DNA of 64,000 nt from contig JAIYAZ010000105.1 of assembly GCA_027488755.1 (NCBI GenBank), positions 19,900 through 83,899 on the forward strand. The letters are read 5' to 3'. Below the pieces are notes generated by a model, which searched no databases, was not told the DNA's origin, and worked only from the letters and a program-made list of their open reading frames with translations. Positions within the stretch are counted from its first letter, which is position 1; every line of letters starts with the position of its first letter. The position numbers and the translations under genes were made by a program. Shown here in pieces: positions 15,962 to 23,857 of the stretch. The stretch comes from Verrucomicrobiaceae bacterium. GTDB taxonomy: Bacteria; Verrucomicrobiota; Verrucomicrobiia; Chthoniobacterales; JAATET01.

Positions 15962-16633
15962 TTACTGGCCGAGGCCGGGCACCTTGGGTGCGGCCATGGT
16001 CTGGTAACCGGCGGGGATGCGGAAGGTGGAGTCGGGGACGGATTGCTCCTTGATGGAGAGGACGGTCATGGTCGAGGAGCCGGCTTCCCGGGACTTCACG
16101 ATCGTGCGGATGGGGAAGCCGGGGAAGTCGCTGCCGTCGGCGAGCGCGGCCTTCAAGGGGTCGGCGCCGCCGGAGAGCTGGCTCATTTGCTTGAGGAGGG
16201 TTTTCTGGGCGGGGACTTCCGTTTTGGTGATCCAGTAGGTGAGGTCGAGGCCCTGGAAGCTGCCGGTGTATTCCTCGCAGGGGTAGCCGCTGATGGTCTC
16301 GGTGCGGCCGGTGGGCTTGAGATTCGGCTTCTGGCTGGACTGGGCGGCGGCGGCGCGGGCGGCGTCGAGCATGGCCTTCGGCAGCGGCATGGCCATGCGC
16401 TGGGCGTGGAGGAGGGTGGTGATGGTGCCGGCCTTGAAGTCGACGATGCTGCTGAGCTGGTCGCCGATGTCCATGCGGGCGTTCTCGCCTTCGAGCGTCA
16501 TCGTGAGTTTGGTTTTCCCGGGCATGGGGCCGCCGGTTTGGTTGGCCTCCTGGATGAGGACGACGCCGGCGTCGGCGCGGACGGCGAGGGCGAGAAGAAG
16601 CGCCGCGGCGAGGGAGGCGGTCGGGCGGAACAT
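15962..16633 (-). CDS. Exported DUF4412-like protein
   Basis: 223 residues with a signal peptide (ASLAAALLLALAVRADA). The mature protein begins VVLIQEANQTGG and continues with KLTMTLEGENARMDIGDQ, then SGYPCEEYTGSFQGL and YWITKTEV, then TFRIPAGYQTM. This order matches periplasmic DUF4412-type proteins, which are structural or carrier-like beta folds of unknown role. It belongs to a minus-strand run of secreted proteins from 18402 to 15357. Confidence 0.7.
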   Translation of the reverse strand: MFRPTASLAAALLLALAVRADAGVVLIQEANQTGGPMPGKTKLTMTLEGENARMDIGDQLSSIVDFKAGTITTLLHAQRMAMPLPKAMLDAARAAAAQSSQKPNLKPTGRTETISGYPCEEYTGSFQGLDLTYWITKTEVPAQKTLLKQMSQLSGGADPLKAALADGSDFPGFPIRTIVKSREAGSSTMTVLSIKEQSVPDSTFRIPAGYQTMAAPKVPGLGQ

Positions 16634-16652
16634 GGCGGCGCGGGGCGGGATT

Positions 16653-17117
16653 CTAGCGCGAGAGGTCGGCCTGGCGCAGGACGGGGAAGCCGTCGCCGCG
16701 GAGGACGGCGGACGCGCATTCGATGTCGTCGACGTTGAGCGCGAGCACGGCGCGGCCGCGGGGGCGGATGAGCAGCGGGTAGCTGAAGAGGACGTTGACT
16801 TCGGCCTTGAGCAGGGCGGCGAGGACGTTCGGCAGGTCAACGGCGCCTTCCTTGAGTTCGGTGACGAGGATTTCCGAGACGCTGTGCGGGATGTCGTTTT
16901 CCTCGAAGAGGTATTCGACGCGGTCGGGGTCGCTGACGATGAAGCGGCAGATGGAGCTCTCGGCGGAGTCCTGGATGCTGAGGGCGAGCACGATGATGTT
17001 GTGTTCGCCGAGGAGTTTGACGACCTCAAGGAGGGCGCCGACTTTGTTGTCGAGGAAGACGGAGAAGTGCCGCACTCCCTCGCTGTTGATTCCTTCGGTC
17101 GTAAGCGCTTCGGGCAT
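16653..17117 (-). CDS. Tandem ACT-domain protein
   Basis: 154 residues with two ACT-like units: RHFSVFLDNKVGALLEVVKLLGEHN at the start and LPNVLAALLKAEVNVLFSYPLL in the second half. Small stand-alone ACT proteins bind amino acids and regulate enzymes or transcription. It has no signal peptide. Its ATG shares one base with the stop of the exported protein just upstream (TAATG), so its translation is coupled to that gene although its location in the cell differs. Confidence 0.8.
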   Translation of the reverse strand: MPEALTTEGINSEGVRHFSVFLDNKVGALLEVVKLLGEHNIIVLALSIQDSAESSICRFIVSDPDRVEYLFEENDIPHSVSEILVTELKEGAVDLPNVLAALLKAEVNVLFSYPLLIRPRGRAVLALNVDDIECASAVLRGDGFPVLRQADLSR

Positions 17118-17581
17118 TATTTGTAGCTGTAGAGAAAACAGACCGGGCCTTTTTCACCCTCGGCGAGGGTGACGCGCACCAGGTGCTTGCCGCTGACGGT
17201 GGCGACCACGCCGGCGGCGGCGCTGGCGCCCTCGGAGTAACTTTGCTGCGGGACGGGCTTGCCGTCCTCGCCGAAGACGCGGACTTCGAGCTTGCGCGCG
17301 GGGCTCACGCCGGCGGCGCAGAACCAGTATTCGTTGCCGGCGAAAAGGTTGACCTCGATGAGTTCGCTTTTGCCGGGCTCGAGCTCGGCGAAGTAGTAGC
17401 CGTCGCGAATTTTGTAGCCGTCGTTGGAGAAGGCGCCGGCGAGTTCGAGGGCGGCGCTGCGGGTGGCGGCGGGGGCGGAGTCGCCCGCGGTTTCGGCGGT
17501 CTCTGCCGGGGTCGGGCTCTGGGCGGCGAGGGGGCCGGCGGCCAGGAGCAGCAGCGGAAGGATGAGGCGCAGGGGCTTCAT
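17117..17581 (-). CDS. Exported hypothetical protein
   Basis: 154 residues with a signal peptide (LRLILPLLLLAAGPLAA). The mature part begins with a Ser/Thr/Pro/Ala linker. A beta-rich domain follows: DGYYFAELEPGKSELIEVNLFAGNEYWFC, then KLEVRVFGEDGKPV and HLVRVTLAEGEKG. The shape suggests a small beta-sandwich such as a pre-peptidase-type C-terminal domain, but the match is weak. It overlaps its upstream neighbour by 4 bases (ATGA) and its downstream neighbour by 1. Confidence 0.6.
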   Translation of the reverse strand: MKPLRLILPLLLLAAGPLAAQSPTPAETAETAGDSAPAATRSAALELAGAFSNDGYKIRDGYYFAELEPGKSELIEVNLFAGNEYWFCAAGVSPARKLEVRVFGEDGKPVPQQSYSEGASAAAGVVATVSGKHLVRVTLAEGEKGPVCFLYSYK

Positions 17582-18402
17582 GGCGCGGGGGTCGGGGTGG
17601 GGGCCGGGGCTCCGCTGATGGCGTCGATCAGCGTGCTGGTGGTTTTCTGGATGGATTTGACGGTTTCGGCGGAGGGCGGCTCGGTGGGGGCGACGGCGGC
17701 CTTGATTTCGAGCAGGCCGTTGCGGACCTGGGCGACGAGGGGATCGCCCTTGAGGCGGGGGGGGAGGGCGTCGAGGCGGGCGACGAGGATTTCGACGACG
17801 GCCGGCTGGCGGAGGAGGCGCGCGTTTTCGGGGAGGTAGGTGGTCTGGATGACGCTGCTGGCGGCCTGCACGCCGCGGAGCCAGGCGCCGATGGTGACGA
17901 GGGCGATGAGGTCCTCGTCCTTTTGCGCGGCCATCTGGAGCTTCACCTCGTTTTCGGTGGCGTCGAGTTCCTCCTTGAGGGCGCTCCAGTCGTTGTTCTC
18001 GGCGAAGTCGGCGAGGCTGTTGCCGCGGGCGAGGATGCTATGGGAGACGCCGAGACCCTTGGCGAGCTCGATGATGTCCTTGCCGGTGTTTTTGACCTGC
18101 TGGCCGTCCTGGGCTTCGACGGCGATGAAGCCGTCGGCGACGCGGACGCCGAGATTGAGGGAGGTTTGCGCGCGGTTCGCGGTGTTGAGGGGGCCGGCCT
18201 TGCGGGCGGCGAGCTGGGACCAGTTGGGGCGGTCGACCTTGTTGATGGCGGCAAAAAATTCCCCGGGGGTCGGCAGCGAGACCTCGTCGAGGACGATGGT
18301 CGCCTTCATCTCGGCCGGAGTGAGGGCGTCGTCCGCCGCGGAGAGGGGGCCGGCAGCGCCCAGCGCAAGGGCCAGCCAGACAAGATGCATTCCCGATCGC
18401 AT
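17578..18402 (-). CDS. Exported hypothetical protein
   Basis: 274 residues. Signal peptide MHLVWLALALGAAGPLSAA (about residues 5-23) is followed by a mostly helical, acidic mature protein with no cysteine pattern, ending in a short Pro/Thr/Ala tail. Sequence features such as NRAQTSLNLGVRVADGFIAV and VLDEVSLPTPGEFF match nothing I know. It heads the operon of exported proteins and the ACT-domain protein; the next gene overlaps its stop. Confidence 0.6.
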   Translation of the reverse strand: MRSGMHLVWLALALGAAGPLSAADDALTPAEMKATIVLDEVSLPTPGEFFAAINKVDRPNWSQLAARKAGPLNTANRAQTSLNLGVRVADGFIAVEAQDGQQVKNTGKDIIELAKGLGVSHSILARGNSLADFAENNDWSALKEELDATENEVKLQMAAQKDEDLIALVTIGAWLRGVQAASSVIQTTYLPENARLLRQPAVVEILVARLDALPPRLKGDPLVAQVRNGLLEIKAAVAPTEPPSAETVKSIQKTTSTLIDAISGAPAPTPTPAP

Positions 18403-18514
18403 TGGCGGAAACCTAGCGAAAGCCTCCCGGGCATGCCAGCGCGAACCGCGGGGAAAACGCGGCGGCGGGACATTCTGTTCGCGCCACGGGGCGGGAGCGG
18501 GTAAAGCGTGCCGG

Positions 18515-21043
18515 GTGAGCGAGTCGTTGCTGCCGATTTACGAGATCCGGGATGCGCTGGTGGAGCGGTTGACGCGGGGGTCCCGGTTGGTGCTGCGGGC
18601 GCCGACGGGCTCGGGCAAGTCGACGCAGGTGCCGCAGATGCTGCTGGATGCGGGGCTGCTGGGCGAGGGGGGGCAGGTGATCGTGCTGCAGCCGCGGCGG
18701 CTGGCCGCGCGGATGCTGGCGGCGCGGGTGGCGCACGAGCGGGCGGTGCGGCTGGGCGAGGAGGTGGGGTATCAGATCCGGCTGGATAATGTTTCCGGTC
18801 CGCGCACGCGCATTCTCTACGTGACCGAGGGCATCCTGCTGCGCCGGATGCTGGCGGATCCGACGCTGCGCGGGGTGGCGGCGATTGTTTTCGATGAGTT
18901 TCACGAGCGGCATTTGTTCGGCGATCTGTCGCTGGCGCAGGCGCTGGCGTTGCAGGAGGGCCGGCGGCCCGATCTCAAGCTGATCGTGATGTCCGCGACG
19001 CTGCAGGGCGGCGCGCTGGCGGACTACCTCGCGCCGTGCGAGGTGCTCGAGTCCGCGGGGCGCACGTTTCCGGTGGAGATCGAGTTTCTGGACCGCGAGC
19101 CGCAGGAGGAGCCGGTGTGGGAGCGGGCGGCGGAGGCGGTGGCGCGGGCGTTTCCCGCGGCGGCGGGGAATGCGCTGGTCTTCATGCCGGGAGCCTACGA
19201 AATCCAGCGCACGATTCAGGCCATTCAGCACCGGCTCGGGGCGGCGGTGCCCGTGCTGCCGCTGCACGGCGAGCTGCCGCCCGACGCGCAGGATCTCGCG
19301 GTGGCGGCGGGCGGGGCGCGGCGGGTGATTGTTTCGACGAACGTGGCGGAGACCTCGCTGACGATCCAGGACGTGACGCTGGTGGTCGACGCGGGGCTGG
19401 CGCGCGTGGCCCGCTTCGACGCGCACCGCGGCATCAACACGCTTTACGTCGAGAAGGTCAGCCATGCGTCGGCGGATCAGCGCGCGGGCCGGGCGGGCCG
19501 CACCGCGCCGGGCCGCTGCCTGCGTCTGTGGACGCGCCGCGACCACGAGCAGCGGCCGGCGGCGGAGCTGCCGGAGATCAAGCGGCTGGACCTCGCGGAG
19601 ACCGTGCTGACGCTGAAGGCGGCCGGGGTGGGGGATTTGCGGGCGTTTCGCTGGCTGGAGCCGCCGGATGCGCGCGGGCTGGAGCGGGCGGAGACTTTGC
19701 TGCGCGATCTCGGGGCGCTGGACGGGGAGGCGGGCGCGATCACGCCCGTGGGGCGGCGGATGCTTTCGTTCCCGGTGCATCCGCGGTATGCGCGGATGTT
19801 CCTCGCCGCGCAGGAGCTTGGCTGCGTGCGGGCGGCGGCGCTGATCGCGGCGATCACGCAATCGCGCGGGATGCTTTTGCGGGCGGACAAGCGCACGGAG
19901 GAGCAGCGCGAGGAGGCGTTTGGCGAGGGGATTTCGGATTTCCAGATCCTGATGCGGGCGTGGGCGTGGGCGGAGCGGCAGGGGTATCGCGTGGATGCGT
20001 GCCGCCGGCTGGCCGTGCATGCGGATGCGGCCCGGCAGGTGGGGAAGTTGTTTGAGCAATTCCTCGGAATCGCGAAGGGCGAGGGGCTCGATGTCGCGGC
20101 GCGTCCGGCGGAGGATGCGGCGATCGCGCGGTGTGTGCTGGCGGGGTTCGCGGATCAGGTGGCGCGCCGGCGCAGCATGGGCACGCTTGCGTGTGACATT
20201 GTGCATGGTCGCCGGGGCCTGCTGGCACGCGGCAGCGTGGCGCAGGGGAGCCGGCTGATCGTGGCGGCGGAGATCAACGACATCGAGAAGCGCGAGGGGG
20301 ATGCGCAGGTGACGCTGAATCTGGCGACGGAGATCGAGGAGGCGTGGCTGCGCGAGATGTTTCCGGGGGATTTTGCGGAGCGGATGGAGGTGTGCTTTGA
20401 CTCGGCGCAGAATCGCGTGGTCGAGCGGCGGGAGAAAATTTTCCGCGATCTTGTGCTGGAGTCGCGCGACCGCGACGCGGAGCCGTCGGCGGCGGCCTCG
20501 GCGTGCCTGGCGGAGCAGGTGCTGGAGGGCAATCTCGTGCTGCGGGAGTGGAACGACGCGATCGAGCAATGGATCGTGCGCGTGAACCGGCTGGCGGCGT
20601 GGATGCCGGATCTCGGCCTGCCGCCGATCGGTCCGGGCGAGCGGGAGTTGTTGATCCACGAGGCGTGCGCGGGGGCGACGTGCTACCGCGACATCAAGGA
20701 CCGGCCGGTGCGCGAGACGGTGCGCGGCTGGTTGACGCCGGCCCAGCAGCAGATGGTGGAGAAGTTTGCGCCGGAGCGGGTGGATCTGCCCGGGGGGCGG
20801 CGGGCGAAGGTGGTGTATGACGCGGACGCGGATCCGACCATTGCCGCGCGCATTCAGGAGCTTTACGGATTGGAGGGCGCGCTGAAGATCGCGGGCGGCC
20901 GGGTGGCGCTGACGATTCAGGTGCTCGCGCCGAACATGCGGCCGGTGCAGGTCACGCGGGATCTGGCCAATTTCTGGGTCGAGGCGTATCCGAAGCTCAA
21001 GACGCAGCTTTCGCGGCAATACCCCCGGCACGAGTGGCGCTAG
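18515..21043 (+). CDS. hrpB: ATP-dependent helicase HrpB
   Basis: 842 residues from a GTG at 18515 that places SESLLPIYEIRDAL at the start; upstream codons are out of character. DEAH/DExH helicase with TGSGKST (motif I), DEFHERHLF (motif II), SATL (motif III) and the QRAGRAGRTAPG motif VI. The C-terminal part ending in VTRDLANFWVEAYPKLK and YPRHEW is the HrpB-specific domain. Substrate and role in bacteria are poorly known. It is divergent from the exported-protein operon that begins at 18402, with 112 bases between starts. Confidence 0.9.
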   Translation: MSESLLPIYEIRDALVERLTRGSRLVLRAPTGSGKSTQVPQMLLDAGLLGEGGQVIVLQPRRLAARMLAARVAHERAVRLGEEVGYQIRLDNVSGPRTRILYVTEGILLRRMLADPTLRGVAAIVFDEFHERHLFGDLSLAQALALQEGRRPDLKLIVMSATLQGGALADYLAPCEVLESAGRTFPVEIEFLDREPQEEPVWERAAEAVARAFPAAAGNALVFMPGAYEIQRTIQAIQHRLGAAVPVLPLHGELPPDAQDLAVAAGGARRVIVSTNVAETSLTIQDVTLVVDAGLARVARFDAHRGINTLYVEKVSHASADQRAGRAGRTAPGRCLRLWTRRDHEQRPAAELPEIKRLDLAETVLTLKAAGVGDLRAFRWLEPPDARGLERAETLLRDLGALDGEAGAITPVGRRMLSFPVHPRYARMFLAAQELGCVRAAALIAAITQSRGMLLRADKRTEEQREEAFGEGISDFQILMRAWAWAERQGYRVDACRRLAVHADAARQVGKLFEQFLGIAKGEGLDVAARPAEDAAIARCVLAGFADQVARRRSMGTLACDIVHGRRGLLARGSVAQGSRLIVAAEINDIEKREGDAQVTLNLATEIEEAWLREMFPGDFAERMEVCFDSAQNRVVERREKIFRDLVLESRDRDAEPSAAASACLAEQVLEGNLVLREWNDAIEQWIVRVNRLAAWMPDLGLPPIGPGERELLIHEACAGATCYRDIKDRPVRETVRGWLTPAQQQMVEKFAPERVDLPGGRRAKVVYDADADPTIAARIQELYGLEGALKIAGGRVALTIQVLAPNMRPVQVTRDLANFWVEAYPKLKTQLSRQYPRHEWR

Positions 21044-21068
21044 CGGGCGGGAGGTTCCTGCGGCGGCC

Positions 21069-21596
21069 CTAGCGTTTCTGGTGCTGGGCGAGGTAGGTGT
21101 CCCAATCGTGCACGGAGCCGTCGGGCAGGATGAGGAGGGGTCCGTGGCCGAAGACGTTCGCGATCTGGACGAGCCAGGGCATGTTTGGCCAACGGAAGGC
21201 GGTGTTTGGCCGACCGTCGAACATGGTGGGCGAGTAATGGATGCGCGGCGAGATGCCGTTTTGCTGGATCTTGCCGAGGCGGAGAATGGCCGGGCATTGC
21301 CAGGTGACCGGCTTGATGTCGTAGGGCTTGAGGGCGTCGAGCCACCAATCCTCGTATTGCTTCTGCTGCGCCGCGGAGAACATGGGCTGCTGGGGCCACT
21401 GCTGGTTGTGGTCGTCCATGTATTGGTCCAGCGCGAGGTGCAGGGCGCGCAGGTTGGAGGTGGACTTCGCGCGGTCGCCGACGCCGGGCAGGCGTCCGAC
21501 CACGCCGGCGAAGAGCACGATGAGGACGGCGAGGATGCCGATGACGGCGATCAGCTCGATAAGAGTGAACCCCGCACGGGGGCGTGCGGGGTTCAT
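21069..21596 (-). CDS. Prepilin-like (type II secretion G/H-like) protein
   Basis: 175 residues from the ATG at 21596. The N-terminus RAGFTLIELIAVIGILAVLI is a type IV prepilin cleavage and membrane segment, with cleavage expected after the Gly. The mature protein has a short soluble domain containing NLRALHLALDQYMDDHN and ends with LILPDGSVHDWDTYL, a layout like the many stand-alone PVC-group prepilin proteins. No secretin, ATPase or peptidase lies nearby, so its partners are elsewhere. Confidence 0.75.
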   Translation of the reverse strand: MNPARPRAGFTLIELIAVIGILAVLIVLFAGVVGRLPGVGDRAKSTSNLRALHLALDQYMDDHNQQWPQQPMFSAAQQKQYEDWWLDALKPYDIKPVTWQCPAILRLGKIQQNGISPRIHYSPTMFDGRPNTAFRWPNMPWLVQIANVFGHGPLLILPDGSVHDWDTYLAQHQKR

Positions 21597-21648
21597 AAAG
21601 GGACAGGGACTGGCGATCCGCCGCATGGGCTGGGTCGCGGTGGCGGAT

Positions 21649-22323
21649 TTACTGATTGGAATTGGCGCTCGTGTCGTTCCTGAGTCCCCCACCGGAACCT
21701 TGGGCGAAGACGCTGGTGCGCACTCCCTCGAAGGTGAAATCCGCGGAAGCAATCGTGCTGGCTGGGATGGTGATCGGGACGTTGGTAACCACGATCGGCG
21801 GTGCCAACGTGACTTCGGCGGTGTTTTCAGCGATCGCCACGATGTTGATGTCCTCGGCCTTGGCCGGTCCGATGTTGCCCGTGCCGCTGAAGGCGGACAT
21901 GCGGTCTTCGAGGTCCATTTGACCTTCGAACTGACCGTTGGCGCGATTTCCGCGAATGACAAACACCGCCGGAAGCTCAACCCCGCCCGTCGCGTTGGTG
22001 GGGATGGTGAAGTCCTGGCCGCCGAGCACGCCGGCGAGCTGCTTGCCCGTGATGGATGCGGTCACGCCGCCGGTGGCGACGTCACCCTCGACATAAAAGC
22101 TGTAGGAGTTGGCGGATGGGATGGAGCTTTGGACGCCGTTTTCATAGGCGAAGCGAATCACGCCGGTAAGGTTGGTGCCGCGGGCGGTGGCCTGGTAGGA
22201 GCCGTCGATGCCGCTCTGGAGCGGGGAGAGATCCGTGAAGGGCGGCGGGCCACCAAAGGAACCGGCCTGCGTGGCGCCGGCGGCGGCGAGGAGGGCGAAA
22301 GTGCAGAGAACGGGGAGTTTCAT
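21649..22323 (-). CDS. Exported hypothetical protein
   Basis: 224 residues from the ATG at 22323. Signal peptide MKLPVLCTFALLAAAGATQA, then a beta-rich mature domain (SGIDGSYQATARGTNLTGVI, GQFEGQMDLEDRMSAFSGTG, ADFTFEGVRTSVFAQG) that ends in an Asn/Ser-rich tail. The repeated Gly- and Thr-rich strands suggest a secreted beta-barrel or lipocalin-like shape, but I recognise no family. It lies 52 bases upstream of the prepilin gene in the same direction. Confidence 0.6.
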   Translation of the reverse strand: MKLPVLCTFALLAAAGATQAGSFGGPPPFTDLSPLQSGIDGSYQATARGTNLTGVIRFAYENGVQSSIPSANSYSFYVEGDVATGGVTASITGKQLAGVLGGQDFTIPTNATGGVELPAVFVIRGNRANGQFEGQMDLEDRMSAFSGTGNIGPAKAEDINIVAIAENTAEVTLAPPIVVTNVPITIPASTIASADFTFEGVRTSVFAQGSGGGLRNDTSANSNQ

Positions 22324-22362
22324 AACGGGCGTGTTTGGGAATTTCATTTTGGCGTGAGTGGG

Positions 22363-23346
22363 TCAAGCATTTCTGCCGGTTAATTTTGGGCCGGGGACCG
22401 GCAGGGTGCTGACGAGCAGGGAGGCCGGGCCGCCGACCGGGCGCAGCAATTCCCCGGCGGCCGGGGCGGGCACCAGAAAGATCGACCCGCGATCGAAGGT
22501 GGCCGAGCCGAAGCCGACGGTGCCCTGGACGACGGTGAGAATGGCAAAGAGCGGGCCGTCGAGGGCGGGGGCGGGCGTCGGGAGGGAGCGTTGTTCGACG
22601 ACGAAATGCTCGCAGGCGGCGAGCACGGCGTCGGGTTGGGCGGGGGTCACGCCGGGCTCGTAATCCGCGAAGTCGGTCGAAGCGAGGGACTCCGGGATGT
22701 GGAGGGCGCGCGGGTGGCCGTCGAGGCCGGTGCGGTTCCAGTCGAACACGCGGTAGGTCGTGTCGCTGTTTTGCTGGACCTCGACGATGAGGCAGCCTTC
22801 GGCGATGGCGTGGACCCGCCCGCTGGGGATGAAAATGCTTTCGCCGGTGTGGACGGCCGGGTGGTGCAGGGTGCTCTCGACTTCACCCTGCCGCATGGCC
22901 TCCTCAAAGCGTTCGCGGGTGATGCCGCGCTTGAGTCCCGCGTAAATGCTGGCCCCCGGCTGGCAGTCGAGGAAATACCACATCTCGGTCTTGGGTTCGC
23001 CGCCGAGGGCGGGCGCGATGCGCGCGGGCGGATGCACCTGCACGGAGAGGCGCTCGCGGGCGTCGAGAATTTTGACCAGGAGCGGGAAGCGCGGCGCGGG
23101 GTGGGCGGCGTAGGCGGCGCCGAAGATTTCGGTGCGGTGCTGCGTCCACAGCGTGTGCAGGGTCGTGCCGGCCAGCGGGCCGCCGTGGACGACGCTTTGC
23201 GCGTCATCGCGGTCGACGATTTCCCAGGATTCGCCGACGGGCACGCCGGGCGGCAGGCTTTTGCCCAGCACGGATTCCAGGCGGCGGCCACCCCAGACGC
23301 GTTCCATCGGCAGGGGCTCAAAAACGAGGGGCTCGGCAACGGACAT
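22363..23346 (-). CDS. manA: Mannose-6-phosphate isomerase (class I)
   Basis: 327 residues, start ATG at 23346. Zinc-cupin enzyme that interconverts fructose 6-phosphate and mannose 6-phosphate. Motifs: WGGRRLESVLG, KILDARERLSVQVHPP with the metal His, EPKTEMWYFLD, and FIPSGRVHAIAEGCLIVEVQQNSD, typical of the class I PMI fold. It supplies mannose units and GDP-mannose precursors and so could serve the glycosyltransferases in this window. The thioesterase gene begins 100 bases away on the other strand. Confidence 0.85.
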   Translation of the reverse strand: MSVAEPLVFEPLPMERVWGGRRLESVLGKSLPPGVPVGESWEIVDRDDAQSVVHGGPLAGTTLHTLWTQHRTEIFGAAYAAHPAPRFPLLVKILDARERLSVQVHPPARIAPALGGEPKTEMWYFLDCQPGASIYAGLKRGITRERFEEAMRQGEVESTLHHPAVHTGESIFIPSGRVHAIAEGCLIVEVQQNSDTTYRVFDWNRTGLDGHPRALHIPESLASTDFADYEPGVTPAQPDAVLAACEHFVVEQRSLPTPAPALDGPLFAILTVVQGTVGFGSATFDRGSIFLVPAPAAGELLRPVGGPASLLVSTLPVPGPKLTGRNA

Positions 23347-23446
23347 ACGGGAGGCATTTATCACGCAGGGACGCCGTCGGGCGGAAGGGAAAGTTCGAAA
23401 TTCTTTTTCCCTGCGCGTCCGGGCTCCGGCGTGCTTCACTGCGCCG

Positions 23447-23857
23447 ATGGCCAGCACGGAGATCAGCACGGAAATTCCGGTGATGTATTTCGACACCGAC
23501 GCCGCCGGCGTGGTGAACAACATTGTTTATCTGCGTTTCATCGAAACGGCGCGCACCCTGCTTGCCATGCAGATGGGCATGAGCTTCGAGGAAATCGCGC
23601 GCACCAACATCCACGCCGTCGTCACGCGCACGGAGATCGACTACAAGCGCCCCGCGCTGCTCGGGGACGTGATTCGCGTGGACGGGCGGATTGCGGAGTG
23701 CTCGACCGCGCGGTTCTGGTGTGAGTTTGAGGTCGTGCGCCCGCGCGACGGGGCGCTGCTCGTGAAGTGCCGCCAGTCCCTCGCCCTCGTCAAAATGCCG
23801 GAGGGCCGCCCCGTGCGGCTCCCCGCGGGCTTTCCGGAGAATTTCTCCCTCGCGTAG
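23447..23857 (+). CDS. YbgC-type acyl-CoA thioesterase
   Basis: 136 residues. Hotdog-fold thioesterase; the catalytic Asp is in VMYFDTDAAGVVNNIVYLR, the family signature. TEIDYKRPALLGDVIRV and the core helix are also visible. Members hydrolyse short or medium acyl-CoAs and often work with the Tol-Pal system, but no tol gene is in this window. Its stop overlaps by one base with a GTG of the next gene. Confidence 0.8.
   Translation: MASTEISTEIPVMYFDTDAAGVVNNIVYLRFIETARTLLAMQMGMSFEEIARTNIHAVVTRTEIDYKRPALLGDVIRVDGRIAECSTARFWCEFEVVRPRDGALLVKCRQSLALVKMPEGRPVRLPAGFPENFSLA

Noticed and set aside
18413-21031. 872-residue minus-strand open frame
   Set aside because: Antisense to hrpB; Arg/His/Leu-rich and without domains.
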